A model generated the notes under the pieces. The model did not search any database, was not told where the DNA came from, and was given only the letters and a program-made list of their open reading frames with translations. The position numbers and the translations under genes are program-made. A stretch of 13,120 nucleotides of DNA. It comes from Acidobacteriota bacterium (GTDB lineage Bacteria > Actinomycetota > Actinomycetes > Actinomycetales > Micrococcaceae). The first letter of the stretch is position 1. Each line of letters begins with the position of its first letter. Where the stretch lies: contig JABBNV010000036.1 in assembly GCA_019352125.1 (NCBI GenBank), positions 3,268 through 16,387 on the forward strand, given 5' to 3'. Of this stretch, positions 1 to 6,227 are shown in pieces.

Positions 1-2
1 CG

Positions 3-134
3 GCGCACTTCTCGCCTCTGGCTGCACTTCCGTCCGCAGTGTTCTCTGTGTGGCACAATATCTCCGGCGCGGTAGTAGCGGCGTGGCTGGCCAGGCGTCC
101 GCTTGAGATTGCCCCGACGAGCACCCGCAACTAG
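3..134 (+). CDS. C-terminal end of a bile acid:sodium symporter (BASS) family transporter, 5' end outside window
   Basis: An open frame enters from the left edge (first full codon at 3) and ends at TAG 132-134. The 43 visible residues contain HFSPLAALPSAVFSVWHNIS, followed by a hydrophobic stretch and WLARRPLE. From family knowledge, this S-x-W-H-N-x-x-G pattern followed by a basic end is typical of the last transmembrane helix of actinobacterial BASS transporters (YocS-like), secondary carriers of organic anions or thioester-pathway acids. The substrate cannot be read from this fragment. The stop codon overlaps the proposed -10 box of the downstream dps gene, so dps probably has its own promoter rather than depending on read-through. 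The frame and the motif are seen directly; the family call is recall-based and moderately secure. Confidence 0.7.
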   Translation, partial: AHFSPLAALPSAVFSVWHNISGAVVAAWLARRPLEIAPTSTRN

Positions 135-137
135 TCT
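109..137 (+). promoter_or_regulatory. Predicted sigma70-type promoter for dps
   Basis: TTGCCC at 109-114 and TAGTCT at 132-137 are separated by 17 bp. They give a start near 144 and a leader of about 30 nt before the dps ATG at 174. The -10 overlaps the stop codon of the upstream transporter gene. Prediction from consensus only. Confidence 0.4.
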
Positions 138-147
138 GGAAATGTAC

Positions 148-157
148 TGATTAATCA
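148..157. promoter_or_regulatory. Perfect 10-bp palindrome in the dps leader, candidate operator
   Basis: TGATTAATCA reads the same on both strands. It lies just downstream of the predicted transcription start and 8 nt upstream of the GGAGGA ribosome binding site (165-170), where a bound repressor would block dps. It is AT-rich in a GC-rich context. No regulator is identifiable from the sequence. Confidence 0.35.
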
Positions 158-173
158 CCATATTGGAGGATTT

Positions 174-626
174 ATGAAGGCATCACAGACGTTGAGCAGC
201 AATCTTCAGGCCGTGCTCGTGGACCTTATTGAGCTTCACATTCAGGGCAAGCAGGCCCACTGGAACATTGTGGGTACCAACTTCCGCGACCTGCATCTCC
301 AGCTGGATGAGGTGATCGCGGATGCCCGCGGATTCTCGGATACCATTGCCGAGCGAATGCGCGCTCTTCAGGTAACGCCGGATGGCCGTAGCGCCACTGT
401 CAGCAAGACCACCACGCTAGACGAATTCCCGGCAGCGCTGGTAGATACCGCCAAGGCTGTGGATCTACTAGTGGAGCGTCTGGACGCGACGGTTGCAACC
501 GCCCGCAAGGTGCACGATGAAGTGGATGAGGAAGACCCCACCACTGCGGATATTCTGCACGAAATTATTTCCAAGCTGGAGCAGTACGCCTGGATGATTG
601 GCGCCGAAAACATGAAGCCGGCCTAA
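174..626 (+). CDS. dps: Dps-family DNA-protection / mini-ferritin protein
   Basis: A 150-residue protein that should assemble into a cytoplasmic 12-subunit shell, oxidise Fe(II) (mainly with H2O2), store the iron and shield DNA in stress and stationary phase. The inter-subunit ferroxidase ligands are all present and correctly spaced: H29, H41, D45, D56 and E60 reproduce the spacing of E. coli Dps H51, H63, D67, D78 and E82. The motif KQAHWN with a following NF is typical. The N-terminus is short and lacks the lysine-rich tail that binds DNA in E. coli Dps; the C-terminus (ENMKPA) is also short. Direct DNA binding is therefore uncertain, and it may act more as an iron-detoxifying mini-ferritin. 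The ATG start is supported by GGAGGA 3 nt upstream. It stands alone, with a convergent lacI-type gene 22 bp downstream. Confidence 0.93.
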   Translation: MKASQTLSSNLQAVLVDLIELHIQGKQAHWNIVGTNFRDLHLQLDEVIADARGFSDTIAERMRALQVTPDGRSATVSKTTTLDEFPAALVDTAKAVDLLVERLDATVATARKVHDEVDEEDPTTADILHEIISKLEQYAWMIGAENMKPA

Positions 627-648
627 GGAAGCCGGGCCAGCCCAGCAC

Positions 649-1665
649 TTACCCCCGAGTAGTTCCTCGGTGCCACAGGGACCACGGTGACATGCGGCGT
701 TCCCCCACCACGGGAGCGCCGCCCTCGTTTAACCTCGTCAGCAGCATGGTGATCACGTCATCGAAGATGGGTGCCGGGCCAACTGTGCTCAGCGGCGGGT
801 CGCATTCCTGCCCCTCAGTGGAATTCCCCGTACCCAGGATTTCCAGCTCGTCAGGCACCGAAATACCCAAGCGATGGGCGGCTCGCAGCGCTGCCAAGGC
901 TTCCATGTCATCCGTGCAAAACAGGGCCGTGGGGCGATCCGGCAAACTGAGCAGCTCCAGCGCCAACTCGTAGGACTTCAGCTTGTTGTGCTCAGTAATG
1001 CGCACTAGTGAGGGATCCGCCACCCGCCCCGCAGCCTCCATGCCATCCACGAAGTAGCTGTACCGGGGTCTAGTCAGGCGCAGTTCGCTATCTTCGGCGC
1101 GCCTCAACACGCCAATCCGCTTGTGCCGATGGGCCAAGTATTCTGTAGCTGCCAGAATTCCCGGTTCCGGCAGAGGCGCCAGTACATCAAAGCCCAAGGG
1201 CCGCATGAGCTCGGAGACTACCACCTGTGGCACGCCACGACGGGCCAGTTCCAACATAGTTTCGTCGCGCTCAACGGACTCGGGCAGGTTGCCAAGAATC
1301 ACGCCGTCGGCCCCGCCCGAAAGCATAAACTGACGCCACGCATCCACGCCCAGCAGCACCACAGGCTGGAATCCGAATTCGGGCAATATCCGCTGGGCAG
1401 CGTCTGCCAGACCGCGATCCCACGGCCACTCCAGATTCCCCACGGAAACTGCGACCAAATCCGTCCTTCCGCGCCGCATCCCCCGGGCAGCTTGGTTGGG
1501 AACGTAGCCCAACTCCTTCACCGCCGTCAACACTTTTTCCCTCGTCGGTTCGCTGATCCGCGTGGTCCCGCCAGTACGCCCCGACAACACGTAGGAGACG
1601 GTGGTGAGCGAAACGCCGGCCAGAGCCGCAACTGTGCGGATGGTGGGTTTGGTCCCCGGTTTCAT
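649..1665 (-). CDS. LacI-family transcriptional regulator
   Basis: A 338-residue one-component regulator. Residues 8-29 (TIRTVAALAGVSLTTVSYVL) form the N-terminal helix-turn-helix. YVPNQAARGMRRGRT (about 55-69) is the hinge helix and linker that inserts in the operator minor groove. The rest is a periplasmic-binding-protein-like effector domain (sugar or nucleoside type in the family; ligand not deducible). Length is normal. The ATG start has AGGA 5 nt upstream. The gene has its own promoter: a perfect TATAAT (minus strand, 1756-1761) and two TGGCCAA boxes in the leader, which suggest autoregulation. No sugar transport or catabolic gene lies next to it, so its targets are probably elsewhere. 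It converges on dps with only 22 bp between the stops. Confidence 0.9.
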   Translation of the reverse strand: MKPGTKPTIRTVAALAGVSLTTVSYVLSGRTGGTTRISEPTREKVLTAVKELGYVPNQAARGMRRGRTDLVAVSVGNLEWPWDRGLADAAQRILPEFGFQPVVLLGVDAWRQFMLSGGADGVILGNLPESVERDETMLELARRGVPQVVVSELMRPLGFDVLAPLPEPGILAATEYLAHRHKRIGVLRRAEDSELRLTRPRYSYFVDGMEAAGRVADPSLVRITEHNKLKSYELALELLSLPDRPTALFCTDDMEALAALRAAHRLGISVPDELEILGTGNSTEGQECDPPLSTVGPAPIFDDVITMLLTRLNEGGAPVVGERRMSPWSLWHRGTTRG

Positions 1666-1703
1666 GGCTGTCCTATGCTGCTGGTGGTCTCACGCTGCGG
1701 AGC

Positions 1704-1734
1704 TTGGCCAACCCGGCCCGTTCATTCTGGCCAA
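1704..1734. promoter_or_regulatory. Paired TGGCCA boxes, candidate LacI-type operator
   Basis: The perfect palindrome TTGGCCAA (1704-1711) and TGGCCAA (1728-1734) have centres 23 bp apart. Both lie between the TATAAT box and the start codon of the lacI-type gene. A GC-centred palindrome suits LacI-family binding, and the position would let the protein block its own transcription. Confidence 0.35.
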
Positions 1735-1755
1735 TTTCCACATACAGGTAACGTG

Positions 1756-1761
1756 ATTATA
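1756..1761 (-). promoter_or_regulatory. TATAAT -10 box for the LacI-family gene
   Basis: Perfect -10 hexamer on the minus strand, giving a leader of about 85 nt. No convincing -35 hexamer is found at 16-18 bp, so strength is uncertain. Confidence 0.4.
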
Positions 1762-1800
1762 CGGCGCACTCATTGACGGGTGGGGTAGGCAACGACGGCC

Positions 1801-2535
1801 TTATTTACGACGGCGGCGGGCGGCGTGGGATTTTCCGCCGCGATGAGTGCGGGCTGGCACGGGCGCTCGTTTGGATTTCGGTTCTGCCTGCTTGGCCTGC
1901 ACGGAGGGTTGGCGGGAGCTTTGAGCTGATCTGCCCCGCACAATGCCAATGAATTCCTCCACCACCGGGGAATTTTCCGGATTGGATTCATCGCGCAGCC
2001 ACGCTAGACCCAGCCCAATCTCGGCCACGCCCAGCACCGGCCGGTAGCGCAGCGCCTTGCGGTTGTAGTGCCGCGCTACGGACATGGGCAGAATGAGTAC
2101 GCCCAGCCCCGCGGTGACTAGATCCAGCGCGGCTTCCACTCCATCCATCTGGGGCAGTGGCGCCAGCGTCCCAGCTTGGTAAGCCACGGAAATATCCCGC
2201 CATTCGGGCACCGAATCCGGGTCCTGGAGCAGGTATTCCTCGCTCAATTCGGTCACGGGGACCTCATCAAAGACGGTAATTTCGTGGTCCGCAGGGGCCA
2301 CCACCACGGGTACCTCGGCGTACAGCGGGATCACGTTCAACCCGGTCTTATCCACGGGCAAGCGCACAAAGGACATGTCCGCACGGCCGTCGCGCAAAAC
2401 AGCCAGCTGTTCCTCCTCGCCCACCATAAACGTCTCAAGGGCCACCGAGGGTACCCGCTCTTCCCACCGATGGATCCATTTTCCAGGGGTTACTCCGGGC
2501 ACATACGCCACGCGGAGCTGATCAGTTGAGGGCAC
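1801..2535 (-). CDS. HTH-less LysR-type substrate-binding domain protein with basic C-terminal tail
   Basis: A 244-residue protein from a GTG start. It begins directly at the effector-binding fold (LRVAYVPGVTPGKW) and has no room for the usual 60-residue LysR helix-turn-helix. Recognisable LysR effector elements follow: E-x-x-x-L-x-x-G-x-A-D-M-S-F, a VPVVVAPADHE strand, and LVTAGLGVLILPMSVARHY near the end. The last 43 or so residues (from GRSAQSSR) form a low-complexity tail with 14 Lys/Arg, ending RRRRK. An in-frame TTG at 2565 would add ten residues (MRRRPALGWV), but it has no Shine-Dalgarno sequence and the domain starts after the GTG. The gene is divergent from the DUF5997 gene, an arrangement I recall as common in Actinobacteria. 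Ligand unknown. It could act as a ligand sensor for a partner DNA-binding protein, or bind DNA through its basic tail; both are inference. Confidence 0.8.
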   Translation of the reverse strand: MPSTDQLRVAYVPGVTPGKWIHRWEERVPSVALETFMVGEEEQLAVLRDGRADMSFVRLPVDKTGLNVIPLYAEVPVVVAPADHEITVFDEVPVTELSEEYLLQDPDSVPEWRDISVAYQAGTLAPLPQMDGVEAALDLVTAGLGVLILPMSVARHYNRKALRYRPVLGVAEIGLGLAWLRDESNPENSPVVEEFIGIVRGRSAQSSRQPSVQAKQAEPKSKRAPVPARTHRGGKSHAARRRRK

Positions 2536-2629
2536 AACCCAGCCTAACGCAGGGCGCCGCCGCAACCCGAGCGCGCAGCATGCGCCTTGTGCAAACCAGA
2601 GAATCTCCGGCAGCGGCTACTCTTGAGAG
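2536..2629. promoter_or_regulatory. Divergent control region of the LysR-like / DUF5997 pair
   Basis: The 94-bp gap holds two inverted repeats. One is GCGCA-GCA-TGCGC at 2573-2585, near the midpoint. The other is an imperfect 15-bp palindrome at 2596-2610 (CC-A-GAGA-A-TCTC-C-GG) in the -35 area of the DUF5997 gene. TACTCT (2618-2623) sits 6 nt before the ATG at 2630, and TAGGCT on the minus strand sits 5 nt before the GTG at 2535. Both genes lack a well-placed Shine-Dalgarno, so leaderless transcripts are plausible. No good -35 hexamers are seen. Confidence 0.4.
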
Positions 2630-3028
2630 ATGACCATCAAGCCTTCTCCGCAGTTCATGAAACCGGAAACCGCCGCCAAAAAATTGGGAATCTACCTACC
2701 GGCGGCTCCCACCGAGTTCCAGGAGAACGCCATCTCCCGCGAGGATTTCAAGGAAATCAGCGCCAACCCGCCCGAGTGGCTGGCCGAGTTGCGCCGCACC
2801 GGCCCGCACCCACGCCCCGTGGTGGCTCAGAAGTTGAACATCTCCATTGGCGGCCTCAACCGCAGTGACATCACCGAGCCACTCACCACGGCCGAAATTA
2901 CCGCCCTGCTGCAGGCTCCCCCTGCCTGGCTGGTCACCGAGCGCGGTGTCCACGCCAAGGCTCGCGAAGAAGCCAAGATTGCCAAGGAACGCGAAGCAGA
3001 AAAAGCAGCCAAGCGCCCCAAGAGCTAG
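2630..3028 (+). CDS. DUF5997 family protein, two tandem HTH-like repeats
   Basis: A 132-residue protein matching the DUF5997 family (recognised from MKPETAAKKLGIYLPAAP, PPEWL and GPHPRPVVAQKL). No function is established that I know of. The sequence shows an internal duplication with a register of exactly 50 residues: K18-L19-G-I21 matches K68-L69-N-I71, I35-S36 matches L85-T86, F40 matches I90, P47-P48-x-W50-L51 matches P97-P98-x-W100-L101, and R55 matches R105. Each unit (A-x-K-L-x-I followed by a helix and PP-x-WL) resembles a small helix-turn-helix of the regulator type. Residues 105-132 are a Lys/Arg/Glu-rich helix. It is divergent from the HTH-less LysR domain gene. A DNA-binding role is my inference from the repeat shape and the basic tail. 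Confidence 0.85.
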   Translation: MTIKPSPQFMKPETAAKKLGIYLPAAPTEFQENAISREDFKEISANPPEWLAELRRTGPHPRPVVAQKLNISIGGLNRSDITEPLTTAEITALLQAPPAWLVTERGVHAKAREEAKIAKEREAEKAAKRPKS

Positions 3029-3050
3029 CGCCAGCTGGCCTGCAAGAGCT

Positions 3051-4034
3051 CTAACTCAGTCCGGCTGCCTTTGCCAGCAGCGTCACTGACTGCAAGCGTG
3101 CCTCGGTCCCAGGTGCCTGATGTGCCACAATCAGCTCATCGGCATCCGCGTGCTGGGCAAATTCATTCAGGTATTCCACCACGGCCTCCGGCGATCCAAC
3201 AGCGGAATAGCGCATCATCTGCATCAGCTGCTGGCCCTGTGGCGAATCCAGAATCATGTCCGCTTCCTCGTCGCTGAACGTGCTTCCCTGGCCGAAGAAC
3301 GCTGATACTCGCGCCCGCTTGGCGTCGGTGAACAGGTCCTGTGCCTCGCCGCCGGTGGGCGCTGCCACCACGTTCACCCCTGCAATGACATACGGCGCGG
3401 CCAGCTGATCTGATGGTTGGAATTCCCTGCGGTACAGGGCCACGGCGTCTTCCAGCGCTTGCGGGGCAAAGTGCGAGGCAAAGGAGTACGGCAGCCCCAA
3501 CTGCGCGGCCAAGCGTGCCCCAAAGAGGGACGAACCCAGAATGTACAGCGGCACGTTGGTGCCCTTGCCCGGCGTGGCTTCTACGCCTTGGATGCGGGTG
3601 GGGCCAGTCAAATAACCCTGCAGTTCCAACACATCGTGCGGGAAAGTATCTGCCGCAGACGGGTCTCGGCGCAGAGCACGCATGGTGTTCTGGTCACTGC
3701 CCGGTGCACGGCCCAAACCCAAGTCAATCCGCCCTGGGTGCAGCGTCTCCAACGTTCCAAACTGCTCGGCAATGGTCAGCGGCGAGTGATTGGGCAGCAT
3801 CACGCCGCCGGAACCCAGGCGAATCGTATTGGTCTGCGCGGCAATGTGCGCAATCAACACGCTCGTGGCGGAGGAGGCAATGGACGGCATGTTGTGGTGT
3901 TCCGCGTACCAAATTCGCGTGTACCCCGCGGCCTCAGCTGCCTGGGCCATCGCCACGGACCCCAGCAAACTGTCTCTGGCGCTTTGGCCTTTGGCAATCG
4001 TGGCGAGGTCAAGGATGGACAAGGGAACAGTCAC
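3051..4034 (-). CDS. LLM-class (luciferase-like) flavin-dependent oxidoreductase
   Basis: A 327-residue TIM-barrel flavoprotein of the bacterial-luciferase-like monooxygenase class, expected to use reduced FMN (F420 in some relatives) in the cytoplasm. Characteristic segments are WYAEHHNMPSIASSATSVLI (42-61), LGSGGVMLPNHSPLTIAEQF (73-92) and HPGRIDLGLGRAPGSD (99-114). These match the single-subunit MsnO8-like subgroup common in soil actinobacteria, whose substrates are mostly unknown. The start is GTG at 4032-4034, supported by AAAGG 6 nt upstream. It ends 22 bp from the convergent DUF5997 stop. It is a single-gene unit: the DUF1801 gene upstream is codirectional but 145 bp away. Substrate cannot be assigned. 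Confidence 0.88.
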   Translation of the reverse strand: MTVPLSILDLATIAKGQSARDSLLGSVAMAQAAEAAGYTRIWYAEHHNMPSIASSATSVLIAHIAAQTNTIRLGSGGVMLPNHSPLTIAEQFGTLETLHPGRIDLGLGRAPGSDQNTMRALRRDPSAADTFPHDVLELQGYLTGPTRIQGVEATPGKGTNVPLYILGSSLFGARLAAQLGLPYSFASHFAPQALEDAVALYRREFQPSDQLAAPYVIAGVNVVAAPTGGEAQDLFTDAKRARVSAFFGQGSTFSDEEADMILDSPQGQQLMQMMRYSAVGSPEAVVEYLNEFAQHADADELIVAHQAPGTEARLQSVTLLAKAAGLS

Positions 4035-4058
4035 AGCGTGCCTTTCTAAGCAATGAGT

Positions 4059-4068
4059 TCAGGCCTGA
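4059..4068. promoter_or_regulatory. Perfect 10-bp palindrome upstream of the LLM oxidoreductase gene
   Basis: TCAGGCCTGA lies 24 nt upstream of the GTG start, probably in the leader or core promoter. The rest of the 145-bp gap (4035-4179) contains two short hairpins, GCCGT/ACGGC (4120-4134) and GCACG/CGTGC (4147-4164), downstream of the DUF1801 stop. Neither has a T-tract, so they are weak terminator candidates at best. Confidence 0.25.
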
Positions 4069-4179
4069 GCCCGGATAGATTCACTTGCTAGAACCACTGC
4101 CACCCGCCGGATATTTCACGCCGTGGGCAACGGCACACGGGTAACCGCACGCTGCCCCACGTGCCCAAAGGACTCCGGC

Positions 4180-4626
4180 TTAGGAGACGGCCGCCTTTAC
4201 CAGTTCCGTTACCTTCGCTTCTACGGCAGCACTCCAGTGTTCCAGCGCGAAGGAAACGGGCCAGATCTCCCCTTCGTCCAGCCGCGCAGCGTCCTGGAAC
4301 TCAATGGTGGAATAGCGCCCCTTGAACTTCCCGGCATTCTTGAAGCAAAAGATCACCTTGCCGTCGTCGTTCGTGTAGGCGGGCATGCCATACCACGTCT
4401 TGGGCAGCAAATCAGGGGCCATGGCGGTGACTACGGAGTGCACGCTCTCGGCCAGCACACGATCCTCCGGAGCCATCTTTTCGATGGCGTCCAATACGGC
4501 CTGCAGCCCGTCCGCACGCTTGGCGCCAGCTTTGCCTTCGGCGCGCAGTTCAGCAGCACGTTGCTTCATCGCGGCGCGTTCCTCGGCTGTGAATCCGTGC
4601 TCCGCGGGCGTTGCTTTGCTAGTCAT
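4180..4626 (-). CDS. DUF1801 (YdhG-like) domain protein
   Basis: A 148-residue cytoplasmic protein. The core signature is PKTWYGMPAYTNDDGKVIFC (75-94), followed by a small beta-rich region ending in EIWPVSFAL; W-Y-G-M-P-x-Y is diagnostic of DUF1801/YdhG-like proteins. Relatives are sometimes labelled iron chaperones after the frataxin-like fold of Bacillus YdhG, but a function here is not demonstrated. An N-terminal helix of about 40 residues rich in Ala, Lys and Glu precedes the domain and is a common actinobacterial extension. The ATG start has GGAG 8 nt upstream. It lies 54 bp downstream of the CDF transporter gene on the same strand and may be co-transcribed with the metal-efflux operon, which would fit a metal-related role (inference). 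Confidence 0.82.
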   Translation of the reverse strand: MTSKATPAEHGFTAEERAAMKQRAAELRAEGKAGAKRADGLQAVLDAIEKMAPEDRVLAESVHSVVTAMAPDLLPKTWYGMPAYTNDDGKVIFCFKNAGKFKGRYSTIEFQDAARLDEGEIWPVSFALEHWSAAVEAKVTELVKAAVS

Positions 4627-4680
4627 GGGGATATCTCCATTCGTAAACCGGGCATCAGTGTGTCGGCTGCTGTGAATAGC

Positions 4681-5865
4681 TTATGCCTGCACAGAGACCC
4701 CGGTCACGTGATCGTGCGTAGCTGTGGTTGTTTGGATCACCATGTCATCGAGTTTTGGAAGAGCATGTTGCAGACGGTGCCGCGCCTGCAGAACAGTCGC
4801 CTCAACCTGTGTCAACGGCGCGTCCGCAACGGTGAGGGTTGCCGCGCCGTGCAGCCGGTGGCCCACCCAGCGCAACTGCAGCCTCGGCACGCCCAGCACG
4901 CCGGGAGCCCCATCCAGTGCGTGGTGGGCCTTGCCTACAAGGTCCGGTTCAATCCCATCCATCAGCCTGCGACCAATGCTGCGCACGGTGCCCCAGAGGA
5001 GCATGATGATGGCAGCCGAAATCAGCAGCCCCACAATCGGATCGGCCAGGGGGAAGCCCAGCATCACTCCACCGGCGCCCAACACCACGGCCAGCGAAGT
5101 GAAGCCGTCAATCCGAGCGTGCACACCGTCCGCCACCAGCGCCGCGGAGCCAATCTGCCGGCCCACCCTGATGCGGTACACGGCCACCGCCTCGTTACCG
5201 ATAAACCCGATCACCCCTGCCACCAGCACCCACCACAGGTTGTGCAGGGGCTGCGGGTGGAAGAGCCTATCGATTGATTGCCAGGCGGCAACGACGGCGG
5301 AGAGCGCGACGACGGCGACGATGAACAGGCCCGCGAGGTCCTCTGCCCGGCCGTAGCCGTAGGTGTAGCGGCGGGTTGCAGCGCGACGGCCCAGGATGAA
5401 GGCAATCCATAACGGGACAGCTGTCAGAGCATCGGAGAAGTTGTGGATGGTATCCGCCAGCAGTGCCACCGAGCCACTGATGAGGACCACCAGGAATTGC
5501 AGGATGGTGGTTCCCAGCAGGATGAAGAGGCTGATTTTCAGGGCGCGGACACCCTGCACGCTGGACTCCAGCGCGTCATCGATCGAATCGGCGGAATCGT
5601 GCGTGTGCGGGACGAACAGCTCGAACAGCCAGCCCTTGAAACCAGAGTGGTGCTTGTGCGAATGGTCGCCATGCGCGTGGTCGTGACCGTGCTCGTGGGT
5701 GTGCCCATCGTGACCGTGCTCGCCATGGCCGTGGCCATGTTCATGGGGCTCGTTGTGGCCGTGGTCATGGTCGTGTGGCTCGTGGTCGTGAGAATGCCCG
5801 GCGTCGTCATGATCATGGTCGTCTTGACCGTGCTCGTGCGGCTCGTGCTTGTGGTCGGTACTCAT
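4681..5865 (-). CDS. Cation diffusion facilitator (CDF) metal exporter with very His-rich N-terminus
   Basis: A 394-residue inner-membrane antiporter that should export divalent metal (Zn, Co or Ni) against protons. After a cytosolic tail, six transmembrane segments can be seen at roughly 110-135, 146-160, 177-195, 210-230, 255-270 and 275-292. The transport-site pairs are H141/D145 in the second helix (DTIHNFSDALT) and H249/D253 in the fifth (DGVHARIDGFTS); this His/Asp arrangement is typical of zinc-type CDFs. A cytosolic domain of about 90 residues follows. The tail has 29 His in residues 5-73, mixed with Asp/Glu/Gly, and must bind several metal ions. The start overlaps the arsR stop in an ATGA, with AAAAGG 7 nt upstream, so translation is coupled. 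Metal identity is best inferred from the KmtR-like sensor (Ni/Co), while the helix motif favours Zn. Confidence 0.93.
   Translation of the reverse strand: MSTDHKHEPHEHGQDDHDHDDAGHSHDHEPHDHDHGHNEPHEHGHGHGEHGHDGHTHEHGHDHAHGDHSHKHHSGFKGWLFELFVPHTHDSADSIDDALESSVQGVRALKISLFILLGTTILQFLVVLISGSVALLADTIHNFSDALTAVPLWIAFILGRRAATRRYTYGYGRAEDLAGLFIVAVVALSAVVAAWQSIDRLFHPQPLHNLWWVLVAGVIGFIGNEAVAVYRIRVGRQIGSAALVADGVHARIDGFTSLAVVLGAGGVMLGFPLADPIVGLLISAAIIMLLWGTVRSIGRRLMDGIEPDLVGKAHHALDGAPGVLGVPRLQLRWVGHRLHGAATLTVADAPLTQVEATVLQARHRLQHALPKLDDMVIQTTTATHDHVTGVSVQA
5647..5853. repeat. Low-complexity His-codon repeat tract inside the CDF gene
   Basis: This stretch encodes the His/Asp/Glu/Gly tail (residues 5-73). 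It is built from short degenerate units; the 12-mer TGACCGTGCTCG occurs three times (5684-5695, 5711-5722, 5825-5836). In-frame repeats of this kind can expand or contract, so tail length may vary between strains. Confidence 0.6.
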
Positions 5866-6224
5866 GCGGTGGCCTTTTCCGTGCGGTGGTGTGCTGGCAG
5901 TCCGCCGAGCGCGTGCTCAGCCTGGTAGATCGCGTCAGCTACAAGCTGGCGGGCATGTTCGTTTTCCAGCCGGTACATGACTTTTGTGCCGTCTTGGCGA
6001 GTGGACACCATGTGGGCCAGCCGCATTTTGGCCAGATGCTGCGATACGGCGGCAGGGGATTTACCCACGGTTTCGGCGAGCGCGCCCACAGCCATTTCTC
6101 CATCCCGAAGGGCCAGAATTATCCGCACGCGGGTCGCGTCTGCCAGCATCGAGAACACCTCTACGGCAAGTTCCACATACTGACTATCAACGCCCAACGA
6201 ACAAGACTTCATATCTGCATCCAT
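5862..6224 (-). CDS. ArsR/SmtB-family metal sensor, KmtR-like
   Basis: A 120-residue winged-helix repressor. The domain starts at VEVFSMLADATRVRIILAL, and the recognition region is VGKSPAAVSQHLAKM (53-67). The C-terminal residues H90, E103, H104, H112 and H113 match, at a constant offset of two, the Ni/Co ligands I recall for Mycobacterium tuberculosis KmtR (H88, E101, H102, H110, H111). The first residues MDAD also resemble the KmtR start MYAD, which is why I chose ATG 6224. ATG 6230 and 6212 are alternatives, and none has a good Shine-Dalgarno. The frame is open much further upstream (to 6557), but that extension is low in ArsR character. It forms a two-gene operon with the CDF exporter through an ATGA overlap and should repress it until metal binds. 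A candidate operator lies over the start. Confidence 0.9.
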   Translation of the reverse strand: MDADMKSCSLGVDSQYVELAVEVFSMLADATRVRIILALRDGEMAVGALAETVGKSPAAVSQHLAKMRLAHMVSTRQDGTKVMYRLENEHARQLVADAIYQAEHALGGLPAHHRTEKATA

Positions 6225-6227
6225 ACG

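Noticed and set aside
148..157. TGATTAATCA as an FNR/CRP-type box
   Set aside because: FNR boxes are TTGAT-N4-ATCAA; here the half-sites are separated by only 2 bp and the outer bases do not match.
618..635. CCGGC/GCCGG hairpin over the dps stop codon as a shared terminator
   Set aside because: Only 5 bp with an 8-nt loop, overlapping the stop codon and without a T-tract; too weak to call.
1123..1776. 217-codon plus-strand open frame opposite the LacI-family gene
   Set aside because: Shadow of a well-supported gene; composition rich in His, Gln and Pro, with no motif.
3030..3039. GCCAGCTGGC palindrome between the convergent DUF5997 and LLM genes as a terminator
   Set aside because: It is a palindrome with no loop or T-tract, so it is not a plausible intrinsic terminator.
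4123..5277. 384-codon plus-strand open frame antisense to the DUF1801 and CDF genes
   Set aside because: The two minus-strand genes have clear family motifs and ribosome binding sites. The antisense frame is His/Gln/Pro-rich with no domain or start signal, as expected from GC-rich shadow frames.
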